Shown piece by piece: positions 1 through 8,059 of a DNA stretch of 64,000 nt. The stretch lies in contig NZ_JACHLY010000001.1 of NCBI RefSeq assembly GCF_014204715.1, forward strand, positions 310,001-374,000. Reading direction: 5' to 3'. How positions within the stretch are numbered: position 1 is the stretch's first letter; each line of letters starts with the position of its first letter. The stretch is from Streptomonospora salina. Lineage in GTDB: Bacteria > Actinomycetota > Actinomycetes > Streptosporangiales > Streptosporangiaceae. A program made the translations under genes and the position numbers. Below the pieces are notes generated by a model that saw only the letters and a program-made list of their open reading frames with translations, had not been told where the DNA came from and searched no databases.

Positions 1-65
1 ACGGCCGCGTCGCGGTCTTTCTGGATATCGCCGGAAATCGCTGGGACCTCCTCGGCCCCGAGTAA
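1..65 (+). CDS. C-terminal end of a VOC/glyoxalase-like protein (partial)
   Basis: The reading frame that is open from the window edge ends with residues reading VAVFLDIAGNRWDLLGPE and a TAA at 63-65. A phenylalanine-leucine-aspartate turn followed by GNRWDLLGP is the usual last strand of vicinal-oxygen-chelate (glyoxalase/bleomycin resistance) proteins. Only about 20 residues are inside the window, so the substrate cannot be told. The following gene starts 62 bases later on the same strand. Confidence 0.5.
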   Translation, partial: GRVAVFLDIAGNRWDLLGPE

Positions 66-127
66 GAGCCACCGAAAAGGGTGGAAGCTTAGCCTCGACC
101 GAAACTCATCGGAGCGAAAGGATTCCT

Positions 128-568
128 ATGGTGACGGCCTCTCCTCGGCGGCGCGAGGAAGTAACGGCGCTTCTCGCCTGGGCGTCAGGCTGGGCGCACC
201 GCCGCGGCGATGTCGCCGGCCTCCTGCTCGTCGGGTCCTGGGCGAGGGACGCGGCCCGCGACGACTCGGACGTGGACATGATCCTGTTGAGCGACGATCC
301 CACTTTGTACAACGCCGCTTTGCTGACCGCCCAGGAGCCGCTCACCTCACTCATCGCCAACCGCGTATGGGGACCGGTCACCGAATGGCGGTTCCGCAGC
401 AAATCCGGTCTGGAGATCGAGCTCGGCGTCGCTAGCCCGGAATGGGCCCGCACCTCGCCCGTGGACGCGGGCACCCGCCGTGTGGTGTCGGACGGGGTCC
501 GCACCCTGTACGACCCTCGTGGCCTGATAGCCGACCTCATCGCCGAATGCGCGCCGACGGACTCCTGA
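128..568 (+). CDS. Nucleotidyltransferase-domain protein (pol beta-like fold)
   Basis: A 146-residue protein with the minimal nucleotidyltransferase signature: GSWARDAARDDSDVDMILL near residues 37-55 holds the GS motif and the paired catalytic aspartates (DxD) that bind two metal ions. The rest fits a small stand-alone transferase domain related to the aminoglycoside nucleotidyltransferase/MNT group. ATG at 128 is preceded by AAGGA. There is no HEPN partner next to it, so a MNT/HEPN toxin-antitoxin role is not supported. The target molecule is unknown. The gene sits at the edge of an IS-rich stretch. Confidence 0.7.
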   Translation: MVTASPRRREEVTALLAWASGWAHRRGDVAGLLLVGSWARDAARDDSDVDMILLSDDPTLYNAALLTAQEPLTSLIANRVWGPVTEWRFRSKSGLEIELGVASPEWARTSPVDAGTRRVVSDGVRTLYDPRGLIADLIAECAPTDS

Positions 569-599
569 CTCGTCCGCGCCGTCACGCTGGGTGCGGCGC

Positions 600-749
600 A
601 CCGGCCCCGCGCCCAGCCACGTCACGATGTACATCGGGGACGGACACATGGTCAACGCCCCGTCTCCCGGGCAGACCGTGCGCACCCAACCCGTGCACAA
701 CGACTTCTACAGCCCGCGATTCATGGGCGCTGTTCGACCATCCACATAG
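600..749 (+). pseudogene. NlpC/P60 peptidase C-terminal remnant, copy 1
   Basis: Read in the frame that ends with TAG at 747-749, this gives PSHVTMYIGDGHMVNAPSPG and then a tail of about 25 residues. HVxMYIGDGxMVxAPxPG is the last-strand motif of NlpC/P60 cell-wall endopeptidases, with the histidine of the catalytic set. The catalytic cysteine half is absent and no start codon or upstream domain exists, so this is the broken 3' end of a gene. A second, frameshifted copy of the last about 95 bases lies at 7817-7913. Confidence 0.6.
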
Positions 750-1141
750 CAAGGCCGTAAGCACTAAGATTGGAGCTGGTCATCTTACCTTTCGTCTAGT
801 CAACATTGGTAGTGACCAGGGAGTGGCCGGTTCCGACCGGCCACTCCTTCTTTTGGGCCGAGCCATGTTCTGCAGCTTGCCCTGTCGGGTTTCTTCGTTT
901 CCGCCTCCCATCCCAGGTCTGCGGATGCCACTGTGACGCCGCCCTGGAGATGGCGTCGTGCTGCGCTGCAGGGTGGCCCCTGATTCGCTGTCTTGGCGTT
1001 TCCGTGATTGAGAGCGTCTGTGACGCGTCTCTGTGGACCCATCCGGAACCGCGCCGCGGATCTCCGTGGCCGGTGCGTACGCACGAGGCGCCTCGTCCGT
1101 ACGCACTACTTCCTCCCTGCGGATGCCCACGCCGTCGAACG
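750..1141. other. Non-coding spacer with one hairpin
   Basis: No convincing gene is seen. It holds the hairpin at 820-847 and a roughly 32-base stretch (789-820) that recurs with about 85 percent identity at 8969-9001. The remainder shows no recognisable domain on either strand. Confidence 0.5.
820..854 (+). terminator. Intrinsic terminator-like hairpin
   Basis: A perfect 11-bp stem (820-830 with 837-847, arm GGAGTGGCCGG) around a 6-base loop is followed by TTCTTTT at 848-854. This is a good Rho-independent terminator for plus-strand transcription. It now stands about 70 bases behind the broken NlpC/P60 gene and was probably that gene's terminator. Confidence 0.6.
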
Positions 1142-1668
1142 TCAGTCGGATGAGGCCTGCCGGCTGGGCGATGCGACGTCATCGCCAGCGGGGAGGGCTC
1201 CGGTACGCACGGCCCGCTCCATGCGGCGCCAGTCCGGTTCGGCCTCCTCCCAGATCACGCGGTCCACGAACCGGTGCACGGGCCGGTGGTCGGCCGTGTG
1301 AGAGGTGACCACCCGCATCCCCTCCGCGGTGAGCACGTAGGCCCACTCGATGTCGATGGGGCCGCATCCGTTCCGGTCGCGGGGGCAGCGGCACGTCAGG
1401 CGCTGGGGCGGCTCGTTGCGCTGGCCGTGGCAATAGCAATCCGGGTAGTGCCCTCGGATCGGCGAGGAGGCGCCGACGAAGCCGCTGAGGTCGAAGTCGG
1501 CGCGGGTGAACGGTCCCAAGGCGTCGGCACCGAGATAGAGCAGGCACGACCAGCCGGCCGGGTGGTCGGCGATCAGCGTTTGCGCCATCGCGGTGTGGTC
1601 GCGCTCGAAGGTGTGGTGATAGAGCCGGTACAGCCCGCGTCCCAGGCCGGCGGGGAAGCTGTCAGAGG
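1142..1668 (-). pseudogene. Conserved hypothetical protein, 5' end lost to an IS fragment
   Basis: The frame from about residue DSFPAGLGRGLYRLYHH to the stop at 1142 reads like a true protein of about 170 residues, with a Cys/His-rich patch (YPDCYCHGQ... CRCPRDRNGCG) that could bind metal. I do not recognise the family. Upstream the frame stays open to 1855, but that part lies over the start of an IS5 transposase on the other strand and looks like chance coding. The true start has therefore probably been removed by the insertion near 1670. It could still be translated from an internal ATG. Confidence 0.45.
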
Positions 1669-1765
1669 GCGTTTCGTGGGTTGACGCCCGCGGTGTCCTG
1701 GTGTGATGACGTGGATGTGTAACGTTACCCCTGCCTGGTCGGCTTGGACGTGCTCCGATAGCCGG

Positions 1766-2010
1766 GTGACGGAACGCAAGCCCTACCCCAGCGACGTATC
1801 CGACCAGCGATGGGCCCTGATCGAACCGGTGATCACGGCCTGGAAAACCACCCACCTTCGGCCGGCGGCCACCAGGGCGCCTACGACATGCGCGAGATCG
1901 TCAACGCGATCCTCTACCAGGGCCGAACCGGCTGCCAGTGGGCCTTCCTCCCCCACGACCTCCCGCCCCGCAGCGCCGTCTACTGCTACTCCGCCGTCCG
2001 GCGCGAGTGA
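1766..2010 (+). pseudogene. IS5-family transposase, N-terminal half, frameshifted
   Basis: The frame from GTG 1766 reads KPYPSDVSDQRWALIEPVI, the classic N-terminus of IS5-group transposases. Near 1850 it shifts to another frame that continues GAYDMREIVNAILYQGRTGC and FLPHDLPPRSAVYCY, then stops at 2010. The DDE catalytic part is missing. The matching C-terminal half of an IS5 transposase lies 5.4 kb away at 7405-7803, so one element may have been split, or two copies decayed at different ends. Confidence 0.75.
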
Positions 2011-2024
2011 GGGCAGGGCTTCGT

Positions 2025-2174
2025 TCAGTCCTGCTCGGAGGGCGGGGCCAGGGTCAGGTACAGGTTGTCTCCCCGGGGGTTGAGGCTAGCTGCCAACCAC
2101 TGGCCCTCGATCTCGACGACGAACCACCCGGACTTGTCCTGGTGGGGGCGCACGTTCACGTTCGGCTCGTCCAT
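2025..2174 (-). CDS. Small hypothetical protein, 49 residues
   Basis: An uninterrupted minus-strand frame runs from ATG at 2174 to TGA at 2025. The product begins MDEPNVNVRPHQDKSGWFVV and continues EIEGQWLAASLNP with a hydrophilic acidic end. Its regular alternation (WFVVEIEGQWLAAS... NLYLTLAPP) suggests a small beta-rich fold. No family is recognised. It lies between two transposase fragments and could be passenger DNA. Confidence rests on normal codon use and sensible composition rather than on homology. Confidence 0.4.
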   Translation of the reverse strand: MDEPNVNVRPHQDKSGWFVVEIEGQWLAASLNPRGDNLYLTLAPPSEQD

Positions 2175-2306
2175 CCGGCCACCCTAGCGAGAGGTGGCCA
2201 CGTCCCCAACGCCAACGGTGCGTACTCCAGCCAGGCCACCGAACTGGGCCGACATAATGGTCACGGACAGACCATCTGAGGTTCCCCCGCTTCGCCGGAG
2301 ACGTGA

Positions 2307-2480
2307 TTATCTGGCTCCGGTCGGGCTCCGATCGAGGGTACCGACCTTGCCCTGCCCTTCTCGGGTGCTGTAGGCCTCCTCGTACTCGCCCGGGGGCATG
2401 CCGCCGAGTCCTTCCTGGATGCGGAACAGCGCCGACTCAGCCTCGGATCGGGTGGCGAAAACCGGGTCTGTCAAGGTAAC
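2307..2480 (-). pseudogene. IS3-family transposase C-terminal remnant
   Basis: Minus-strand residues FATRSEAESALFRIQEGLGG then PGEYEEAYST match the end of IS3-group OrfB integrases, where the usual text is ALFRYIDGWYNPRRIQ followed by LSPxEYE. About ten residues (the YIDGWYNPR segment) are deleted inside it, so it is a decayed copy. It is cut at its upstream side by the ISL3 terminal repeat beginning at 2481. Confidence 0.65.
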
Positions 2481-3171
2481 GACTCTGTCCCGCTTTCGGT
2501 GGTGACGCAGAGTTGATCCACGCCACGCTCTGACGTGCATAGTGTGAACGAACTTGTGCAGATCGTGTTCAACGGCCTGTCTCCCTTGATCATCGACGAC
2601 GTCAGCAGTGAGGACGCAAGGATCCGAGTCCGAGCCCGCACCCCTGCGACACCGGCGCCCTGCCCCGTGTGCGGGACCGAATCGGCTCGTGTGCACGGCT
2701 ACGGCGAGCGCACCCTGGCGGATGTGCCGGTTGACGCTCGACGTGTAGTCGTCATCGTGCGGATCCGTCGCCTGGCATGTGCCACCCGCGGCTGTACACG
2801 CCAGACCTTCCGCGAACAGCTCCCCGGGCTGCTGGAGCGCCACCAGCGGCGCACACCGCGCATGGCCGCCCAGCTCGGCTCGGTCGTGCGCGAGCTGACG
2901 GGCCGAGCGAGCGCGCGCGTGCTGCCCTTCCTGGCCATGGGCGCCTCCACGAACACCGCCCTGCGGGCGCTGCGGCGCCTGGCGCTCCCGGCGAGGCCGG
3001 TGCCCCGGGTACTGGGCGTGGACGACTTCGCGCTGCGCACCGAGGGCGTGAACACACGCACGAAGATGATCCACCGGCAGATGTACGGGCGAGCCGGCTT
3101 CCCACTGCTCCGCCACCGCATCCTTCTCGGATAGCACCACCCTCAGTCACCACCGAAAGCGGGGCAGAGCC
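2481..3171. mobile_element. Internally deleted ISL3-family element
   Basis: Terminal inverted repeats of 26 bp face each other at 2481-2506 and 3146-3171 (inner sequence CCCGCTTTCGGTGGTGAC), about 92 percent identical. Between them lies one transposase frame fused from the two ends of the normal gene. The right end is followed by a second partial copy of the terminal sequence (3172-3189). The element is about 690 bp, against about 1.3-1.5 kb for complete ISL3 members, so it could move only with help from a complete copy. No target duplication was found. Confidence 0.7.
2535..3134 (+). pseudogene. ISL3-family transposase with internal deletion
   Basis: The 199-residue product keeps the ISL3 N-terminus: a zinc-finger-like CPVCGTESARVHGYGERTL, then LACATRGCTRQTF, a helix-turn-helix region, and the first DDE strand VLGVDDFALR near residue 160. 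It then jumps to TKMIHRQMYGRAGFPLLRHR, which is normally the extreme C-terminus. About 230-300 residues holding the remaining catalytic acids are missing with the frame kept, so the product cannot be an active transposase but may still bind the element ends. Confidence 0.75.
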
Positions 3172-3195
3172 GAAAGCGGGACAGAGCCGTTCTGT

Positions 3196-3816
3196 TTACA
3201 GTCCCGCGCGGCCCGCTTTGAGGCCGGTCGCGATCTCGGTGGTACGGCGCGCCTGGTAGCGGGCGCCCTCCAGGTGCGTCTCGGTGGGCGCGGCCGCCTC
3301 CATCCCGCTGACATGGGAGGTGCCGTAGGGGTTGCCGACCTCGAATTGGATCGGCGCGGTGTAGCCGGGCGGGACGATGACGCCGCCCCACCCGGCGAAG
3401 ACGGTGTACATCGACAGCAGGGTGCTTTCCTGGCCGCCGTGTGCGGAGATGGTCGAGGTGAAGGCGCCGTAGGCCTTGTCGGCGAGCAGTCCCTGCTGCC
3501 ACTCGGGGCCGGTGCTGTCGACGAACTGCTTGAGCTGGCTGGCCATCATGCCGTACCGCGTGGGGCTTCCCAGTAGGACGGCATCGGCCCACACCAGGTC
3601 GTGCACCGTCGCCTCGGCGATGTCGCGCGTCTGCCGCAGGTGCTCGGCCCAGGCGGGATTCTCGGCCACGGCCGATTCGGGGGCGAGCTCGGGTGCCCGG
3701 CGCAGGCGGACCTCGGCTCCGGCCTTTTCGGCGCCCTCGGCCGCCGCCACGGCCAAAGCGTGGACGTTACCGGTGGCGCTGTAGTAGACGACGGTGGCCT
3801 TCGTGGTTTCCGGCAT
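3196..3816 (-). CDS. wrbA: NAD(P)H:quinone oxidoreductase, WrbA/flavodoxin type
   Basis: A 206-residue cytoplasmic flavoprotein expected to reduce quinones by two electrons with NAD(P)H, avoiding semiquinone radicals. The FMN phosphate loop is YYSATGNVHALA (residues 11-22), SPTRYGMMASQLKQF is the second flavin-binding loop, and HGGQESTLLSMY is the third WrbA signature. ATG 3816 is preceded by a GGAGAGCACC ribosome site. It lies 45 bases behind the MFS transporter gene in the same direction, and its stop stands 7 bases from an IS remnant. A paralogue is at 39773. Confidence 0.88.
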   Translation of the reverse strand: MPETTKATVVYYSATGNVHALAVAAAEGAEKAGAEVRLRRAPELAPESAVAENPAWAEHLRQTRDIAEATVHDLVWADAVLLGSPTRYGMMASQLKQFVDSTGPEWQQGLLADKAYGAFTSTISAHGGQESTLLSMYTVFAGWGGVIVPPGYTAPIQFEVGNPYGTSHVSGMEAAAPTETHLEGARYQARRTTEIATGLKAGRAGL

Positions 3817-3861
3817 GGTGCTCTCCTTTGCGAATCGCGGTGTACGGGAGGGGTTCGGGGC

Positions 3862-5271
3862 TCAGCTCGGACGGTCGTAGCCGCCGGCCACGGCGGCAGG
3901 TGTCGGCATCGGGGGGCGGCGAGCGATGAGCAGCACCGCGAATGCGGCGAGGGCGCAGCCGGCCAGGGCCCACACTCCCGCGCGCAGGCCTGCCTCGCCG
4001 CTGCCGGCCATGGCCCAGGCCAGCGCGGCGATCGCGGGACCGACGGTGTTACCCAGGGTCCGGGCCAGGTTGGCGACACCTCCGGCCGTGCCCTCTTCTC
4101 CCACGGGCGCGGCGCCCAGCAGCGCGGTCATCACCGGCGCCATGAACAGGGCCATGGCCGCACCCACCAGCGCCATCCGCCAGGACAGGCTGTACAGGCC
4201 GCTGCCGGCATCGAGACCGAGCATGGTCAGCAGCGCGAGCGCGGTCAGCGCGCTGCCCAGGCGCGCGACGGCCAGCGGGGTGAAGCGGTCGGCCAGGAGC
4301 CCGCCCAGCGGAGAGAGCGCGGCCGCCGCGGCGGTGAACAGCATCATCGCCACCCCCAGGACCTCGGGGCTGCGTCCCATGACTTCGGAGACGAAGTAGG
4401 GCAGCGACACGATCGTCAGACCGGAGAGCGCGGCCACCAGCACCAGTGCCGCCGCCGCGGCTCCGAAGGCCGGGCGGCGCACCAGCGCCACTACGGGCGC
4501 GGCGGCGGGCAGTCGCAGCCAGACGGCGCCTCCGGCCGCCGCGGCGATTCCCAGAGCGAGGGAGATCGGCCAGGCTCCGCCGATCCGCTCCACGGCCAGC
4601 AGGCCCAGGCCTACGGCGCCGCCCAGCACGACCGCGTCGGTGAGCGCGGAGGCGGCGGGCGCCGGCAGCCGCGGCCCTGCCGCCCGCCGCGGCGGGATCG
4701 CGCGCCAGCCCCACCACAGCAGCGCGGCCAGCAGCGGAAGCTTGAACACGAAGACCGCGCGCCAGCCGAACGCCTCGGCGACCACGCCGCCGACGGGGGC
4801 CACGGCGATACTGCCGATCATCATGACCGTCTGGATGAGGCTCATCGCCCGCCCGCGCTGCTCAGCGCGCACGGCGTCGGCGACGACAGGCAGGTATACG
4901 GCGAGGTAGAGGGCCGAAGCGACGCCCTGGACGGCGCGCGCGGCCAGCAGCGCCCACAATGTCGGCGCCAGAGCGGCGAGGGCACCGGCCGCACCGACCC
5001 CCGCCAGCGACAGCGCGAAGACCGCCCGCAGGTCGGCCTGGTCGACCCAGCGGCCGGCGGGGATCGCCAGCGCCGCCAGCGGCAGCGCGTAGGCGAGCAC
5101 GACCCAGGCGGTGGTGGTGGCGCCGACCCCGAACTCCGCGCCGACGAGGGGAAGGGCGAAGGCGGCGAGGCTGGATTCGCTGGCCACCAGCAGTGTCGCC
5201 AAGCCGAAGGCGAGCACGGCGCTCCAGCGGGTCCGGGCGCGGGGCTGTTTCGGGGCGGGGTCGTCGCTCAC
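3862..5271 (-). CDS. MFS drug/solute exporter
   Basis: About 469 residues, with many hydrophobic helices and cytoplasmic-loop motif GRWVDQADLR near residue 70, typical of major-facilitator drug:H+ antiporters (DHA2-like, 12-14 helices). The second-half loop GGLLADRFTPLAVARLG repeats the motif. I place the start at GTG 5271 (VSDDPAPKQ) because the in-frame ATG at 5295 would reach into the promoter/operator region. It heads an operon with the quinone reductase and is divergent from the TetR gene, so it probably exports a toxic aromatic or quinone-like compound. The substrate is unknown. Confidence 0.85.
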   Translation of the reverse strand: MSDDPAPKQPRARTRWSAVLAFGLATLLVASESSLAAFALPLVGAEFGVGATTTAWVVLAYALPLAALAIPAGRWVDQADLRAVFALSLAGVGAAGALAALAPTLWALLAARAVQGVASALYLAVYLPVVADAVRAEQRGRAMSLIQTVMMIGSIAVAPVGGVVAEAFGWRAVFVFKLPLLAALLWWGWRAIPPRRAAGPRLPAPAASALTDAVVLGGAVGLGLLAVERIGGAWPISLALGIAAAAGGAVWLRLPAAAPVVALVRRPAFGAAAAALVLVAALSGLTIVSLPYFVSEVMGRSPEVLGVAMMLFTAAAAALSPLGGLLADRFTPLAVARLGSALTALALLTMLGLDAGSGLYSLSWRMALVGAAMALFMAPVMTALLGAAPVGEEGTAGGVANLARTLGNTVGPAIAALAWAMAGSGEAGLRAGVWALAGCALAAFAVLLIARRPPMPTPAAVAGGYDRPS

Positions 5272-5301
5272 GCCTGACAAACTAAACCCATACAAGCAAT
5301 C

Positions 5302-5314
5302 ATGTAAACTACAT
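5302..5314. promoter_or_regulatory. Putative TetR operator between MFS and TetR genes
   Basis: A perfect dyad ATGTA-AAC-TACAT lies in an AT-rich pocket (5273-5330) between the divergent transporter and regulator genes. Position and symmetry suit autoregulation by the TetR protein encoded at 5390. Confidence 0.55.
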
Positions 5315-5389
5315 AATGCAAATCAATGCGCGTTCCGCGACCGGCGCGCCGATAGACTGGCCCCTTCCGCAACGCCGATGGGAGCGACG

Positions 5390-6040
5390 ATGCTCAGGCA
5401 GGACGCCGCAGACGAGCGGCCCCGCCGCGGTCTGGCGGCCAAACATGCGGCCATCACCCACGCCGCGCGCCGCATCTTCGGCCGCGACGGCTACGCCGCC
5501 ACCAGCATCGATACGGTCGCCGCCGAGGCCGGAGTCTCCAAGCGGACCGTCTACAACCACTTCGCGGGCAAAGAGGACCTGTTCACGTCGGTCGTACAGG
5601 AAAGCGCGCGGCTGTGCGCCGAGGCACTGAGCGAGATCATCGAGCGCTGCCTGGACGACGCCGCCGACCTCGAAGCCGACCTCATCGCGCTGGGCCGTGC
5701 CTGGGCGGGAGTCCAGGCCGACTACGCCGACCACTTCACCCTGTCCCAGCGGATCAGCGCCGAGGGCGCCCACGTTCCCGCCGCGGTCCGGGACTCCTGG
5801 CACGAGACCGGACCGCAGCGGGCGCAGAACGCCCTCGCTCTGCGCATGCGCCTACTGGCCGAACGCGGTCTGTTGAGCACCGACGACGCCGCGCTCAGCG
5901 CCAACCACTACATCTGGCTGGTGCTGGGGGAGATCACGGCCCGCTCCCACTACGGCACCCGCCCGCTATCCGACACCGAAGTCACGGCGATGGTCACCGC
6001 CGGCGTGCGTGCCTTCCTCTACGGCTACCTCCCGCGCTGA
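5390..6040 (+). CDS. TetR/AcrR family regulator
   Basis: 216 residues. The N-terminal helix-turn-helix is complete: AARRIFGRDGYAATSIDTVA, then AEAGVSKRTVYNHFAGKEDLF (about residues 22-62). The C-terminal domain resembles the TetR_C group with a helical ligand pocket. ATG 5390 is chosen because GGGAG lies 5-10 bases before it; the in-frame ATG at 5378 is an alternative. Divergent arrangement with the MFS/WrbA pair and the dyad at 5302-5314 suggest it represses that operon and releases it when the exported compound is present. Confidence 0.88.
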   Translation: MLRQDAADERPRRGLAAKHAAITHAARRIFGRDGYAATSIDTVAAEAGVSKRTVYNHFAGKEDLFTSVVQESARLCAEALSEIIERCLDDAADLEADLIALGRAWAGVQADYADHFTLSQRISAEGAHVPAAVRDSWHETGPQRAQNALALRMRLLAERGLLSTDDAALSANHYIWLVLGEITARSHYGTRPLSDTEVTAMVTAGVRAFLYGYLPR

Positions 6041-6227
6041 ACCGGCGTCGACGCACGGAGCGTCCCCGCTTGAGGAGACGGGAGTCCAGCGGAACACGTG
6101 ACGCTCCCGCTGCCCCGCCGCCAGAAACCGGAACCGCGGATCACCGGGCCGAGCCCCGCTTGGCGGATCACCCACACACAGATACCGTCTTTCACGTAAG
6201 GGTAGAGTCGGGCCAGGAGGTGCGTAG

Positions 6228-6275
6228 GTCGCCCAACGCACGGGCCTGTCGCTGCGGACCATCCGCTACTGGTAG
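6228..6275 (+). pseudogene. Tiny MerR helix-turn-helix remnant
   Basis: The 15 codons before TAG at 6273-6275 read VAQRTGLSLRTIRYW, the recognition-helix segment of MerR-type regulators (AxxTGLSxRTIRYY). Nothing else of such a gene survives, and the IS701 fragment begins just after. It is likely the stump of a gene destroyed by the insertion. Confidence 0.4.
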
Positions 6276-6325
6276 TACTTCGTTAAGTTCCTGAATTCGC
6301 GGGCCGTTCTGGAACGATCGCAGAC

Positions 6326-7400
6326 GTGGATCCGGCCGCCGTCGACGAACTGCGCGAGGACCTCGACGCGTTCTGCGCCGAGGTCTTCGCCTCGATCCCC
6401 CGCCGCGACACCCGCGCGTGGGGCCACCGCTACCTGCGCGGACTCATGCTCGACGGTCGCCGCAAACCCATCCAACCCATGGCCGGTCGCCTGCCCGACG
6501 GCGGCATGCAGACCCTGCAGCGGTTCGTCGGCCAGTCGCCCTGGGACCCCGCCCCCGTCCAGCGCGGTATCGCCACCAAGGTCAGCCGGGCCATCAGCCC
6601 CGCCGCCCGGATCGTCGACGACACCACCGTGCCCAAGGCCGGCTCCCAGTCGGCGGGCGCGGCCCACCAGTGGTGCGGCGCGCTGGGCAGCAGGCCGTGT
6701 GCCAGGACTTCACCAGCCTGCACGCGGTCACCGACGCTGCCTCGGTCCCGCTCGCTGTCCTGGCGACTGTTCCTGCCCGAGTCCTGGGCCGATGCGGCCG
6801 ACGAGCGCCGCGCGAAGACGGGTGTGCCCGAGCATGCGGGTCACCGCGAGAAGTGGCGCCTGGCCCTGGACATGATCGACCAGGCCCGGTCGTGGGGGCT
6901 GTGGTCCCGCCGGTGGTGGGCGGTGACGCGGGCTATGGCAACAACCACGGCTTCCGCGCCGGGCTGGCCCGGCGCGGCCTGGACTACGTGGTGGCGGTGC
7001 GCGGTGACCTCAGCGCCCATGCCGGCGATGCGGTGCCCCAGGCGCCGGAACGCACCGGAGGCCGGGGGCCGGCGCCGCTGCCGCGCTACCGCGCCCCGGC
7101 CCGGTCGCTGAAGGACCTGGCCATCGCCCAGGGCCGGTCTGATGCTGCGGCGCTGCACCTGGCGCCGGGGCTCGCGCGGGTCGAAGCGGGGCCCGTTCCT
7201 GGTCATGGCGGTGCGTCCGGCCGGGGTGGCCGCACGCAGTGCGGCGCTGGAGCGCACGGGCGGGCGCACCGGCTGGGACGGGCTTCTGCCCGCCGAGACG
7301 CTCATCGCCGAATGGCCGCCCCACGAGCCCGAACCCACCGGGTACTGGCTGTCCAACCTGTCGGCCCACACGCCGCTGCGGCACCTGGCAGCGCATCGCC
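6326..7400 (+). pseudogene. IS701-family transposase with several frameshifts
   Basis: Pieces of one IS701-type DDE transposase appear in turn in two reading frames: VDELREDLDAFCAEVFASIP and RYLRGLMLDGRRKPIQPMA at the start, IVDDTTVPKAG (first catalytic region), SLHAVTDAASVPL in the next frame, SWRLFLPESW back in the first, GDAGYGNNHGFRAGL, and finally TGYWLSNLSAHTPLRHL. At least four shifts separate them, so the gene is dead. The C-terminal end is replaced at about 7400 by an IS5 fragment. Confidence 0.8.
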
Positions 7401-7404
7401 GACC

Positions 7405-7803
7405 GGCTGCGCATCGGCGCCGGCTCCGGCCAGCGGGGCGACGCTCCGATGTTCGCGCCGCTGATGGGCGATTCGCGGCTGCCCCGCAGCCGGGGCCGGC
7501 CGCGCACGCGCCCGGACCGGGTGCTGGGCGACACGGCCTACTCCTCGGCGGCCATCCGGTCCCACCTGCGCCGGCGCGCCATCACCGCGACGATCGCCCA
7601 GCCCGCCGACCAGCGCCAACGCCGCAGAAGCAAAGGCGCGGCGGGCGGCGATCCTACCGGGGCCGCACCACCGTGGAGCGGGCGATCAACCTGGTCAAGC
7701 AGAACCGGGCCGTGGCGACCAGGTACGACACGCGGGCCGCGGTCTATGACGGCACGATCCAACTCGCCGCGATCCGGATCCGGCTGCGCGACCTCACCCG
7801 TTC
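7405..7803 (+). pseudogene. IS5-family transposase, C-terminal half, frameshifted
   Basis: Residues VLGDTAYSSAAIRSHLRRR carry the second catalytic aspartate region of IS5 transposases (normally DKAYSSRAIRxHLRRR). After a shift near 7650 the other frame gives TTVERAINLVKQNRAVATRY with the last catalytic glutamate, ending IRLRDL. It is joined directly to the IS701 fragment on its left and to an NlpC/P60 tail on its right. Confidence 0.75.
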
Positions 7804-7816
7804 AACAAACACGCCC

Positions 7817-7913
7817 TACGCCCCGTCTCCCGGGCAGACCCGTGCACACCCGCCCCGTGCAGGACGACTGCTACAGCCCGCGGTTCATGGGCGCCGTCCG
7901 CCCATCCGAATAG
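7817..7913 (+). pseudogene. NlpC/P60 C-terminal remnant, copy 2
   Basis: This stretch repeats 656-749 with roughly 85 percent identity: APSPGQT in one frame, then, after a single inserted base, CYSPRFMGAVRPS and TAG at 7911-7913. It starts only a few bases after the IS5 end. Both copies probably come from the same cell-wall peptidase gene, broken by IS activity. Confidence 0.55.
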
Positions 7914-8059
7914 GGCCGATTCCGGCCATCACACAGGAAGATCCGCATCCCCACGATCCGCTTACGGTGTATACGGCTGTCGGGGGTCTACCGCACGCCG
8001 AAACGGGGCAGGCCCCACAGCGCTACTCCCCGCACCCCACCGATCGCTAGGAGCCCTCC

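Noticed and set aside
128-568. MNT/HEPN toxin-antitoxin system
   Set aside because: Only the nucleotidyltransferase is present; no HEPN-type partner lies beside it.
3601-5277. A 558-residue open frame on the plus strand opposite the MFS gene
   Set aside because: Its product is Gly/Arg/His-rich with no domain; it is the antisense shadow of the transporter, a usual effect of high GC.
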